Shown piece after piece: positions 36,692 to 46,143 of a DNA stretch of 64,000 bases. A program made the position numbers and the translations under genes. The notes beneath the pieces were generated by a model. That model had not been told where the DNA came from. It did not search any database and saw only the letters and a list, made by a program, of their open reading frames with translations. Numbering within the stretch: the stretch's first letter is position 1; each line of letters begins with the position of its first letter. Origin of the DNA: Acidobacteriota bacterium (GTDB taxonomy: Bacteria > Zixibacteria > MSB-5A5 > GN15 > FEB-12); contig DATKXK010000014.1 of the NCBI GenBank assembly GCA_035529075.1, forward strand, positions 140,264 through 204,263, written 5' to 3'.

Positions 36692-37144
36692 TTGACCGAT
36701 ACAACGAACGACTTCACAGTAGAAAAGGTTACAACAATCCAGATGTCGCACCAAATCAGACTTAAGACGGCCAAAGTGCTGGTGGTAGACGACGAGCCGG
36801 AAATAACCGACATTGTCGAAACGTTCCTTACCGAATCCGGGTACACCGTCGCCGTTGAAAATGCCTCAACCAACGCCATCAAAAAGGCCAGAGAGTTCCG
36901 TCCGGATGTCATTCTGCTGGACATCATGATGCCCGGCCAGGACGGATATGATACCTGCCAGGCACTCAAAAAAGACCCCAAACTCGCTGCCGTCCCGGTC
37001 ATCTTTCTTACCGGCAAAGACCGGACCGACGATATGGGACGATCGTTTAAGTCAGGCGGCGATATGTTCATCAAGAAACCGTTCTCGTGCGAACGGCTGC
37101 TGGAGATTGTCAATATCGTGGTCATGTCTACCAGCCATCCGTAA
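36692..37144 (+). CDS. Single-domain response regulator, second of pair
   Basis: 150 residues, TTG start 9 nt after an AAGGAA site; ATG 36743 is an alternative but lacks a ribosome site. Receiver domain with VLVVDDEPE, phospho-acceptor Asp77 (VILLDIMMPGQDG) and Lys in FIKKPFS. The first ~27 residues are an extra, polar N-terminal segment. No output domain. Confidence 0.88.
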   Translation: MTDTTNDFTVEKVTTIQMSHQIRLKTAKVLVVDDEPEITDIVETFLTESGYTVAVENASTNAIKKAREFRPDVILLDIMMPGQDGYDTCQALKKDPKLAAVPVIFLTGKDRTDDMGRSFKSGGDMFIKKPFSCERLLEIVNIVVMSTSHP

Positions 37145-37182
37145 ACCGGCACGGCTGCCGCCGGCACCGGAACTTTTTTCTC

Positions 37183-37211
37183 TTGACATGTATTGTGCAG
37201 TGCACTATATT
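37183..37211 (+). promoter_or_regulatory. Strong promoter of the PHA-regulator gene with palindrome in the spacer
   Basis: TTGACA (37183-37188), a 17-nt spacer and TATATT (37206-37211). The spacer ends in the perfect palindrome GTGCAGTGCAC (37195-37205), well placed for repression. ATG 37220 lies 8 nt after the -10, so the transcript is leaderless or nearly so; GGTGA at 37212 is the only ribosome-site-like element. Confidence 0.82.
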
Positions 37212-37219
37212 GGTGACAC

Positions 37220-37822
37220 ATGGCTTACCGACTCATAAAGCGCTATCGAAACCGGCGGCTTTACGATTTGCAGGCCAGCCGGACCATCACCCAGGCCGAT
37301 CTTGCCGGTATGATCAAGGAAGGCCACCGCGTCAAGGTGGTCGACTCGACCACCGGGAGCGACATCACGCTGGCTGTGCTGGGACGGGTATTGCTGGCGG
37401 AATCATCCCGATGGCGCGACCTTAAGGAATCCAGAGAGCTGTTGCAGGAGATAATCTATTTGGGAGGTGACAGATCAATGTCGCTTTTGAAGAACACGGT
37501 GCTGGCCTCTATCGGCGCCCTGCAGGTAACGAAGGCCAAGGCTGAGAAGATCATCGACGACCTTATCAAGAAAGGTGATCTTGACAAGTCTGATCGCAAG
37601 AAGGCGATCATGGAGCTTCTCGAAAAAGCCGAGAAGTCGACCGGCGAATTCAAGGACAAGGTGCTCAGGGAAGCCGGAAAGGCGCAGAAAAGCGCCTCCA
37701 GGCTGGCCAGGGATCTCAACTGGGCGCGGCACAATGACCTGAAGAGGCTGGAAACCAGGGTCAACCAACTGGCCAAGGCGGTCAAAGCTCTCGAGCAAAA
37801 GATCGGCGGCCAGAGCGGCTGA
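37220..37822 (+). CDS. PHA/PHB accumulation regulator N-domain fused to a phasin-like coiled coil
   Basis: 200 residues. Residues 1-62 match the DNA-binding domain of polyhydroxyalkanoate synthesis repressors (LIKRYRNRRLYDLQASRTIT, VKVVDSTTGSDIT). From ~85 on it is helical and Lys/Ala/Glu-rich, like phasins that coat PHA granules (ASIGALQVTKAKAEKIIDDL, KLRR-type heptads to EQKIGG). The family binds granules and releases DNA when polymer forms. No PHA synthase gene is in the window. It is preceded by a promoter with a palindrome, so autorepression is likely. Confidence 0.82.
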   Translation: MAYRLIKRYRNRRLYDLQASRTITQADLAGMIKEGHRVKVVDSTTGSDITLAVLGRVLLAESSRWRDLKESRELLQEIIYLGGDRSMSLLKNTVLASIGALQVTKAKAEKIIDDLIKKGDLDKSDRKKAIMELLEKAEKSTGEFKDKVLREAGKAQKSASRLARDLNWARHNDLKRLETRVNQLAKAVKALEQKIGGQSG

Positions 37823-38299
37823 TCAGTCGGTCGGTCGCTCCTTCGTTCGTTCAGCGGGAGCCTGGCTCGGGCGCGGGACCAGCGCATTTGATTGTGCCCG
37901 GCCGGGGCGCGTCAGGGTCAGCCAGACATGGACCACGAACAGCCCGACGGTTGCCACCTGAACCGCCGCCGAAACGGCGAACGACCAGGTATAGGCCACG
38001 GAACCGTAAGAGAGTTCCAGGCCGCGCCAGGTTACCATACTGATAAGGCTCACGTTGGCGAGCCAGAAGTGCCACGGTATCCAGTGAGGGTACCGCAGGG
38101 CGCGGCCCGCAAATGACGGCAGTGCGAAATACGCAAGGCTGTAAGCCGCCATGGAAATGAATCCCAGTAGATTGAAGTGCAGGTGGGCAAACCCGGCGGC
38201 GGGACCGAGATCAGTTAGATAGCCCAGCCCTTCACAGGCGGCGGCCAGCCCGAGGTATACCAGGGCTGCGTAAGCGAACCTTCGAGAATATCCCTTCAC
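37823..38299 (-). CDS. Small haem-copper-oxidase subunit I-like membrane protein
   Basis: 158 residues with four membrane segments. AHLHFNLLGFISMAAYSLAYFALP and WIPWHFWLANVSL resemble helices of cbb3/NOR-type subunit I, including HxH and WHFW that could bind haem. At four helices it is far too short to be an oxidase. Such short relatives occur next to respiratory and nitric-oxide genes in other bacteria, and their function is not established. Its 3' end touches the convergent PHA-regulator gene. The C-terminal tail is Pro/Arg-rich. Confidence 0.65.
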   Translation of the reverse strand: MKGYSRRFAYAALVYLGLAAACEGLGYLTDLGPAAGFAHLHFNLLGFISMAAYSLAYFALPSFAGRALRYPHWIPWHFWLANVSLISMVTWRGLELSYGSVAYTWSFAVSAAVQVATVGLFVVHVWLTLTRPGRAQSNALVPRPSQAPAERTKERPTD

Positions 38300-38341
38300 C
38301 TTTATACACTACCGTCGGAGCGGCCCGGACGGCCGGTTCGC

Positions 38342-40390
<2,049 letters not shown>

Positions 40391-40393
40391 CTA

Positions 40394-40936
40394 TCAGGTG
40401 GCATGCTGTTCCCGGTGCTGGCGTCGCACCTGCTTGCGAAAGCTGGAAATGAACTGCCCCGCGATGTCATCCACGATGTCACCGACCCAGATCCCGACCA
40501 GCGAGTTGTCCTGGGCGACGTCGGCCACGACGGATTCGGCAAGGAGATAACTGCGCACGGCGCGGGGGAGCCGGGCAAACCGGAGAAGCAGGGCGGTACG
40601 TTGGGGATTGGCCATGAGCTTGGGGTCGGCCATACGGCGGCGGAAGTCGAGCCATCGTACATCAGCCGGTGAAGGGTCGGCCGGCAGGGCCAGACCATCC
40701 CGGACCGGCCAGTGCCGTCGCGGTCGGGAGACCTCGATGAACAGCAGCCGCCCGTGCATGTCCAGATCCAGCCGCACGTATTCCGATTCGAGGTAGGAAA
40801 AGAACCGGTGCCGGCGGGAGAAGGGCGCTACCTGCACGTACAGCGTATCTTCTTCCAATTGATAAAAACCCCGACCGGTTGAGAGTTCACCGATCGGGGA
40901 ATCGATTCTGAGTTTAAGCGCCGGTGGGCTTGTCAT
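40394..40936 (-). CDS. Hypothetical protein in the pal-cpoB-ligA operon
   Basis: 180 residues, soluble, no signal peptide. The N-terminal half is beta-rich (TLYVQVAPFSRRHRFFSYLES, YVRLDLDMHGRLLFIEVSRPR) and looks like a short beta-barrel; the C-terminal half is helical and basic. Overlaps cpoB by ATGA and is 42 nt before ligA, so it is coupled to the Tol-Pal genes. I do not recognise it. Confidence 0.72.
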   Translation of the reverse strand: MTSPPALKLRIDSPIGELSTGRGFYQLEEDTLYVQVAPFSRRHRFFSYLESEYVRLDLDMHGRLLFIEVSRPRRHWPVRDGLALPADPSPADVRWLDFRRRMADPKLMANPQRTALLLRFARLPRAVRSYLLAESVVADVAQDNSLVGIWVGDIVDDIAGQFISSFRKQVRRQHREQHAT

Positions 40937-41721
40937 CTGAGATCTCTGACGCGCTGCTTGGCCTGTTCGGCCTCCAGCGTGCCGGGGTGCTCCTCGATAA
41001 CCCTCTGGAACAACTGCCGCGCTTCATCGGTCTTGCCGAGTTCCTGCTTGGAGCGGGCCAGCTTATACAGGGTCGGAGCCACCTTGGCCGAGGAGGGGTA
41101 ATCATTCAGCAGGAGCTCGAACTCGGCCACGGCCTGGGCGAAATCCCCCATGGCGTAATAACACTCGCCGATCCAGTAGTGAGCGTTGGAAGCGTTCTCG
41201 TGCTTCTCACACGACTGCAGGAATTCCTGGAAGCGGCCGATGGCCTTTTCGTATTCGCTGTTTCGTGTCAGAATAAAGGCGTCGTCGTAGGCGGCGATAC
41301 AGTCAGCCTCGAGCGCCTGCGCCGGAGGCGGTGAGGCGGTATCGGCATTCTGTGCCTCCGACTGCGAGCCGGGAGAACTTCTGGGCGGCAGCTTTATCAC
41401 CTCCTGCTGGTTCATCTGGTCGATTCTCGCCATGAGGTCGTTGTAGTTTTCCAGAAGCTGCGCGATCTGCTGCTGCATGTTCTCGCTGGAGACGCGGATC
41501 TCGTTCCGGAGCCGGTTGTCGGACTCGGCCCCGGTGATTACGGTCGAATCCATACTCTGGACCATCCGCAGAGTCCGCTGGTTCTGGTCCTCAATGGCGG
41601 TAAGCCGATTCTTGACCTCTTCAATGTCTCGCTTCGTGATGCAGCCGCTTGCCGCCAGGCCGAAACAGACAGCCGCCATCACGCCGATGACGGCTATCCT
41701 TCTGGTTCGCCTCGTGCTCAT
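40933..41721 (-). CDS. cpoB: Cell division coordinator CpoB/YbgF-like TPR lipoprotein
   Basis: 262 residues. Unlike E. coli CpoB, this protein has a lipobox (LAASGC), so it is probably lipid-anchored. A coiled coil (~residues 35-95, VKNRLTAIEDQNQRTLRMV, then LLENYNDLMARIDQMNQQ) leads to TPR repeats (AYDDAFILTRNSEYEKAI, AHYWIGECYYAMGDFAQAV, LARSKQELGKTDEARQLF). It couples peptidoglycan synthesis with Tol-Pal constriction. Directly downstream of pal. Confidence 0.88.
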   Translation of the reverse strand: MSTRRTRRIAVIGVMAAVCFGLAASGCITKRDIEEVKNRLTAIEDQNQRTLRMVQSMDSTVITGAESDNRLRNEIRVSSENMQQQIAQLLENYNDLMARIDQMNQQEVIKLPPRSSPGSQSEAQNADTASPPPAQALEADCIAAYDDAFILTRNSEYEKAIGRFQEFLQSCEKHENASNAHYWIGECYYAMGDFAQAVAEFELLLNDYPSSAKVAPTLYKLARSKQELGKTDEARQLFQRVIEEHPGTLEAEQAKQRVRDLR

Positions 41722-41741
41722 ACCTGTTATACTCGCCGTCG

Positions 41742-42266
41742 CTATTGCGAGATGATTCTAAACTCGCACCGGCGGTTCTTGTCCCAGGCCGTTTCATCAT
41801 GGCCAGCGTCGACCGGGCGTTCCTTGCCGTAACTGATCACCGAGATCCGCGCAGCAGTGATGCCGAGGCCGACCAGATAATCCTGGGCCGACTTGGCACG
41901 CTTCTCGCCGAGCGACAGGTTGTACTCGATAGTACCGCGCTCGTCGCAGTGCCCCTCGATCTTGATTATGACATCCGGGAATTCGTTGAGCAGGGCGTAG
42001 TTTGCATCCAGTGACGCCTTGGCGTCAGCGCGAAGGTTGAACTTGTCAAAGTCAAAGTAGACCGTCTTGAACTGACTCTCCTTCAGCACCGGTTTGGGTG
42101 GTGGCTGAGGAGGTGGCTGAGGAGGCGGCGTCGTCGTGTCTTCAACGACGACGGGCATTGTGTCTATCGGTACTTCTGGGACAACCTCCTTCTTGCCGCC
42201 GCAGGAGACCCCGGCCGCGTATATCACGGCGGCACCGAGCATCAAAACCAACAGAAGCCTTTTCAT
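41742..42266 (-). CDS. pal: Peptidoglycan-associated lipoprotein Pal
   Basis: 174 residues from ATG 42266, preceded by an AGGGATCAGGA site. A lipobox ends at AGVSC. A Pro-rich linker with repeated PPPQPP follows, then the OmpA C-terminal domain: TVYFDFDKFNLR, IKIEGHCDERGT, EYNLSLGEKRAKSAQDYL and NRRCEFRI. It anchors the outer membrane to peptidoglycan and binds TolB. It has its own promoter at 42335-42363. Confidence 0.95.
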   Translation of the reverse strand: MKRLLLVLMLGAAVIYAAGVSCGGKKEVVPEVPIDTMPVVVEDTTTPPPQPPPQPPPKPVLKESQFKTVYFDFDKFNLRADAKASLDANYALLNEFPDVIIKIEGHCDERGTIEYNLSLGEKRAKSAQDYLVGLGITAARISVISYGKERPVDAGHDETAWDKNRRCEFRIISQ

Positions 42267-42334
42267 CTTCCTGATCCCTCCCTGGTGGGTCACGGTATTG
42301 TTCAGTTTGTTCTTTTCAGATCCCTGATCGCTCG

Positions 42335-42363
42335 AATCTACGCATTGCTCAAAAGTCGGTCAA
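42335..42363 (-). promoter_or_regulatory. Promoter of pal-cpoB-ligA
   Basis: On the minus strand TTGACC (42363-42358), a 17-nt spacer and TAGATT (42340-42335), in the 166-nt gap between tolB and pal. It allows pal and the genes after it to be expressed apart from tolQRAB. Confidence 0.65.
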
Positions 42364-42432
42364 TAAAAAAGGGGGAGGCGTTTTGGGTTTTTGCCGGGGG
42401 ACGGGGTTATTCGCGCCGGCGGCAGGCTTTTC

Positions 42433-43746
42433 TTAGCGGAGCGGCCCCCAGTCCGGATTGGAGCAGCCGCCCGAGCGAGTGAGACGGCGCTGATTGCGGC
42501 CTGAGATGTCCATGGTAAACACCTCCCGGGGGCCGAGGCGGTTGGACGAGAAGATGATGTGCTTACCGTCCGGGGAGAAATGGGGATTCTCGTTCATGCC
42601 AAGTTCTGTCAGTATACGGTAGCTGGTGCCGGAGGTGTCTGTGGAGGCCAGATCGAAACGTCCCCGCTTGTCGCGACTCACAAACGTTATCCGGTCGCCA
42701 CGCTGCGACCAGACGGGAGAATCGTTGTAGCCGCCCCGGTAAGTCAGCCGCCGGACGTTCAGGCCAAAGGCATCCATGATATAAACCTGCGGCGAGCCCG
42801 TGCGATCGGAGCTGAAGGCGATCATCCGCCCGTCCGGAGACCAGGTGGGGGCGGTGTCTATTGCCCAGTGATGGGTGAGGCGCTTGATTATTCGGCCGTC
42901 CCGATCGATCAGGTAGATTTCAGAGTTGCCGTCCCTGGTCAGAACGCAGGCAATCTTGTCGCCATCCGGGGAGACCGCCGCTGCCGCGACAAGGCCGGGG
43001 AAGGAAGCCACCTTTGTGACCTCGCCGGTGGATATGTCCACTTTGAAAAGTTGGGGATCTCCCTCGACATAGCTCGTAAAGTACAGCTCGTCGCCGTCGG
43101 GAGCAAAGGCGGGGGAGAGGTTAGTGGACCCGTTACTGGTGAGCTGTCGCTCGTTGGCGCCGTCGTAATCGGCGACGAACAGTTCCTTGGCCGCCTCGAT
43201 CTTTCGGATATAGGCTATCTTCGTTCGGAAAATCCCCCGTTCGCCCGTCAGGTTGTAGACTACCTCGTTGGCGATGTCATGGCCGAGTTCGCGCCAGTAG
43301 GCGCGGTTGTATTCCAGTCGGCCATTTGCCACCTGCCGTCGACGCACGGTTTCGAAGAGTTTCCAGGCCACGCGCAGGTTCCTGCCGGGGAACTCGGCCT
43401 CGAGTTTGACCACGAGATCGGCACCGAGGCGTTCCCAGCCGAGCAGATCAAGCTCGAAAATCTCGTAGGTTTTCAGATAGAAGCTGTCGAGCGGCACGAG
43501 ATCGAAGTCGGCGTAGAAATCCAGGTCCCGCTGAATGATGGTAGTAGTGTAGCGCATCAGGGCGGAGTCGTCAGCCGTGATGTAGCGGTTGCCGACGTAC
43601 TTCATCTCGTCCACGCCAATCGGCGTCGGCTGGACGTCGCCGGTGCGAAGGGTATCGAAGAGGACGTTGCGGACGCGTTCGTCCTGCGCGGAGGCGGACG
43701 CGAAGGCCGCAAGGGACAGGACTACGAGCAACAGGTGACGTTTCAT
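42433..43746 (-). CDS. tolB: Tol-Pal system periplasmic protein TolB
   Basis: 437 residues from ATG 43746; a codon 7 residues upstream lies near the tolA end. Signal peptide ends at ASA. The N-terminal domain (to ~residue 165) is followed by a six-bladed propeller with repeated SPDG or APDG turns: SPAFAPDGDELYFTS, AAVSPDGDKIACVL, APTWSPDGRMIAFSS, SPVWSQRGDRITFVS, NPHFSPDGKHIIFSS. TolB passes force from TolA to Pal at the division site. Confidence 0.95.
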   Translation of the reverse strand: MKRHLLLVVLSLAAFASASAQDERVRNVLFDTLRTGDVQPTPIGVDEMKYVGNRYITADDSALMRYTTTIIQRDLDFYADFDLVPLDSFYLKTYEIFELDLLGWERLGADLVVKLEAEFPGRNLRVAWKLFETVRRRQVANGRLEYNRAYWRELGHDIANEVVYNLTGERGIFRTKIAYIRKIEAAKELFVADYDGANERQLTSNGSTNLSPAFAPDGDELYFTSYVEGDPQLFKVDISTGEVTKVASFPGLVAAAAVSPDGDKIACVLTRDGNSEIYLIDRDGRIIKRLTHHWAIDTAPTWSPDGRMIAFSSDRTGSPQVYIMDAFGLNVRRLTYRGGYNDSPVWSQRGDRITFVSRDKRGRFDLASTDTSGTSYRILTELGMNENPHFSPDGKHIIFSSNRLGPREVFTMDISGRNQRRLTRSGGCSNPDWGPLR

Positions 43747-43756
43747 AGAGGCTCCT

Positions 43757-44452
43757 TCACGGCTCATACTTGAACGGCAGGGTTATACCGATGATCTCAT
43801 CGGGGAAACTCTGGGGCAGGGGAGGGAAAGGGGCGGCGCGCTCGACGGCCCGCACACAGGCCTCATCGTAGGCCCGTATGCCTGATGGTTCCTCGACCCG
43901 CAGTTCGATGACCCGACCGGATTTAAGAACCTGGAAGTACACGTCGCATACTATGCTGTAGTCCGCCGCTATGGGATTTCGCCAGTTGGACTGAATCTTG
44001 TAAAATGCCTGGGTAAACCAGTACGGGTAGTCAAATGAAGCGTTGTCGATAGTAGCGCCGGCAAAGGGCGTCCCGCCACTGGCGCTGACCTCCGCGGAAC
44101 CCGAGTCGCTGCCCGGCTGTCGGGTCGCGCCCTGCTCCGCCTGTGGCTGGTAAGGCTTTTCCTCGCGTTCCTCCTCCGCCTGCGGCTCGTCTTCGGGTTC
44201 GGTAATCTCCGCCGCGGGTGCGGTAGTCGGCTCGTTTATCGGCACTTCGACGGGCTCCGGTTCCAGTGCTCGGGGGATTTCCACCGGCGGTAATTCGACC
44301 GGTTCGGCGGCCGGCATGAAAGGAGCAGAGGTCAGGGAGACGGTAATCACTTCCCCTTGCATCTGGTGCCTGACATTCAGGGGCGAAACAATGACCGTGA
44401 CCGTCACCACGAGCAGGTGAAGTCCTATCGAGAAGACTACGCCCTGCTTCAT
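43757..44452 (-). CDS. tolA: TolA/TonB-like energy-transducing protein
   Basis: 231 residues, about half the length of E. coli TolA. N-terminal membrane helix (IGLHLLVVTVTVIV), a Pro/Glu-rich periplasmic region with alternating PVE and PEPVEV units rather than the long Ala/Lys helix, and a C-terminal TonB/TolA domain (NWRNPIAADYSIVCDVYFQV ... AFDEACVRAV-like). It spans the periplasm and uses the proton-driven TolQR motor. The short form resembles TonB; its place between tolR and tolB argues for TolA. Confidence 0.87.
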   Translation of the reverse strand: MKQGVVFSIGLHLLVVTVTVIVSPLNVRHQMQGEVITVSLTSAPFMPAAEPVELPPVEIPRALEPEPVEVPINEPTTAPAAEITEPEDEPQAEEEREEKPYQPQAEQGATRQPGSDSGSAEVSASGGTPFAGATIDNASFDYPYWFTQAFYKIQSNWRNPIAADYSIVCDVYFQVLKSGRVIELRVEEPSGIRAYDEACVRAVERAAPFPPLPQSFPDEIIGITLPFKYEP

Positions 44453-44468
44453 ACGGAACTCCTTCCCG

Positions 44469-44888
44469 CTACCGCCTGGGCTGCCCTTCTTCGTGGGCCG
44501 TGACCAGGCCGATCGATTCGATGCCCATTTCCTTGATACGGCCGATCACGTTGATCGCGGTACCGTAGGCGATGGTTGAATCCCCCCGCAGGTAGACGGA
44601 GGCCGTGTTTTTGGCGCGGAGTTCGCGGTCAAGCGCCTGCTCGAAGTTCTCCAGCCGCGTCCAGACGTCGTTGACGTAGACTCCCCCCCTGGCATCAATG
44701 GTCACGACAACACCGGATGCCTCTTTATCGAGCGCGGCGGCGCGGGTTTTGGGCAGTTCGATCTCGATACCGGATTGCAGGAGAGGGGCGGAAATCATGA
44801 ATATGATCAGCAGGACCAGCACGACGTCGACCAGGTTTGCAATGTTGATATCGGCAACGGCGCGGTATGTGCGACGGCGGTGACGCAT
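44469..44888 (-). CDS. tolR: Biopolymer transport protein TolR/ExbD
   Basis: 139 residues, one N-terminal helix with the proton-binding Asp in LVDVVLVLLIIFMIS, then a periplasmic domain (GVYVNDVWTRLENFEQAL). It forms the stator/rotor with TolQ. Overlaps tolQ by one nucleotide (TGATG). Confidence 0.93.
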   Translation of the reverse strand: MRHRRRTYRAVADINIANLVDVVLVLLIIFMISAPLLQSGIEIELPKTRAAALDKEASGVVVTIDARGGVYVNDVWTRLENFEQALDRELRAKNTASVYLRGDSTIAYGTAINVIGRIKEMGIESIGLVTAHEEGQPRR

Positions 44889-45604
44889 CAGCGCTCTTCC
44901 TTCTTGGCCCGGGCGATGAAATCGAGAATGAAGGCAAAGGAGCGGTCGTTCAGCTGCTTGACCTTGTTGTTAGCCCAGTTGTAGCCGATTACGGCCGGTA
45001 TGGCCGCTCCCAGCCCGACGATTGTCGCCAGCAGGGCCTCGGCAATCCCGGGTGCCACCACCGCCAGCGAGGCCGACCCGCGCTCTCCCACCGACCAGAA
45101 TGAGTCCATGATGCCGACCACCGTGCCCAGGAGCCCCATGAACGGCGCCGAACTGCCGGTAGTGGCAAGGAATATCACCCGCCGCTCCAGCCTGGACAAC
45201 TCCTCGGTAAGGCTGCGCTCCATGGTCATCTCGACTATTTCGAAATCGTCGTGGTTGAGCGGTACGGTTTTCTCTCTCAGGCCGCCCGCCTCGTTCCGCC
45301 TCTCCCTGAGTTGGCTGATCTCGTTCTGACCGGCCAGATAGATGTTCGACAGCGGTGAGAGCCGGTATACCTTGGCCTGACCGGCTATGTCGGCGATTCT
45401 GCGGGACCGTTGAAACTGCTGGGCAAAGCCGCTGCTGGATTGATCGACGACGCGAAACAGGCGCCACTTCTGAAAGATGATGGCCCAGGAGACCAGCGAC
45501 ATGACCACCAGGACGAGCAGAATGAAAATCCCGAACGCCGAAGTCTGGCCGACGATCTGCCAGACCGACCCCGAGAACAACCCGAGTAGAATAATTCTGA
45601 CCAT
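44888..45604 (-). CDS. tolQ: Tol-Pal motor protein TolQ (MotA/TolQ/ExbB family)
   Basis: 238 residues with three membrane segments: residues ~20-40, then LIFLATTGSSAPFMGLLGTV-like and PGIAEALLATIVGLGAAIPA, the conserved pore helices. A coiled cytoplasmic loop lies between. It forms the proton channel with TolR to energise TolA. First gene of the tolQRAB cluster; the promoter is not clear. Confidence 0.94.
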   Translation of the reverse strand: MVRIILLGLFSGSVWQIVGQTSAFGIFILLVLVVMSLVSWAIIFQKWRLFRVVDQSSSGFAQQFQRSRRIADIAGQAKVYRLSPLSNIYLAGQNEISQLRERRNEAGGLREKTVPLNHDDFEIVEMTMERSLTEELSRLERRVIFLATTGSSAPFMGLLGTVVGIMDSFWSVGERGSASLAVVAPGIAEALLATIVGLGAAIPAVIGYNWANNKVKQLNDRSFAFILDFIARAKKEER

Positions 45605-45754
45605 AATCGAGCTACGTCTACCTCTTATACATGTTTCGCCGTCGTTTTATCCCCGGGAAAAAGAGCGTACCGGGCGGGCCTGCCGTATTTCGCCGGGTTG
45701 CCAACCGAAATCACTCGTAGCTACGAACAATCGGCGGCACTTTCAACATAAAAC

Positions 45755-45790
45755 TTGACTTGCGGTTCACGGCGGTCCATATATGGACCG
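45755..45790 (+). promoter_or_regulatory. Promoter overlapped by a perfect 18-bp palindrome
   Basis: TTGACT (45755-45760) and a -10 within CATATATG (about 45778-45785). The perfect palindrome CGGTCCATATATGGACCG covers 45773-45790, directly over the -10, followed by five T residues. It lies 40 nt before the small lipoprotein gene. Operator is my preferred reading; with its T-run it could also act as a terminator. Confidence 0.55.
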
Positions 45791-45829
45791 TTTTTCGTAC
45801 GCGAACCTTCAAATCTCAGGGAGGAAGAT

Positions 45830-46045
45830 ATGAAAAGACTGTTCGTGGTTTTTGTCTGCCTTCTTCTGGCCATAGCGATCATCGGCGGCTGTTCGTCGCA
45901 GGAGGAGTCTCCGGAACAAACGGGTGCCGCGGGACAGCCCGAAGAGATGGCGGACACCACTCGCATGGACTCGGCAATGCCCGGGGCTGCTGACGTCGAC
46001 ACGACTGCAACCGCTCCCGCTGAGGAGCCGCCCACGACTCCGTAA
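45830..46045 (+). CDS. Small lipoprotein, acidic
   Basis: 71 residues. ATG 45830 follows GGGAGGAAG. Lipobox IIGGC gives lipidated Cys21. The rest is a low-complexity acidic chain rich in Glu, Thr, Ala and Pro with no predicted fold. Divergent from tolQ. Small tethers of this kind are common in cell envelopes; function unknown. The strong ribosome site and dedicated promoter argue that it is real. Confidence 0.75.
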   Translation: MKRLFVVFVCLLLAIAIIGGCSSQEESPEQTGAAGQPEEMADTTRMDSAMPGAADVDTTATAPAEEPPTTP

Positions 46046-46092
46046 AAGCTGTCGCGGCCCTGACCCATACTCGCCAGGTAAAAATGAAAAAG

Positions 46093-46115
46093 CCTCCCGC
46101 CGTCGGCGGGAGGCC
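46093..46115 (-). terminator. Intrinsic terminator of the MutL-family operon
   Basis: GCCTCCCGCC (46093-46102) pairs perfectly with GGCGGGAGGC (46106-46115) with a 3-nt loop. On the minus strand it is followed by TTTTTCATTTTT. It may also stop the small lipoprotein transcript. Confidence 0.82.
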
Positions 46116-46143
46116 TCTCTATTCATGGGCGCTGCGGCCGGTA

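Noticed and set aside
42559-43773. A 404-codon plus-strand frame opposite tolB
   Set aside because: The minus strand encodes a clear TolB propeller; the frame is a product of GC-rich codon bias.
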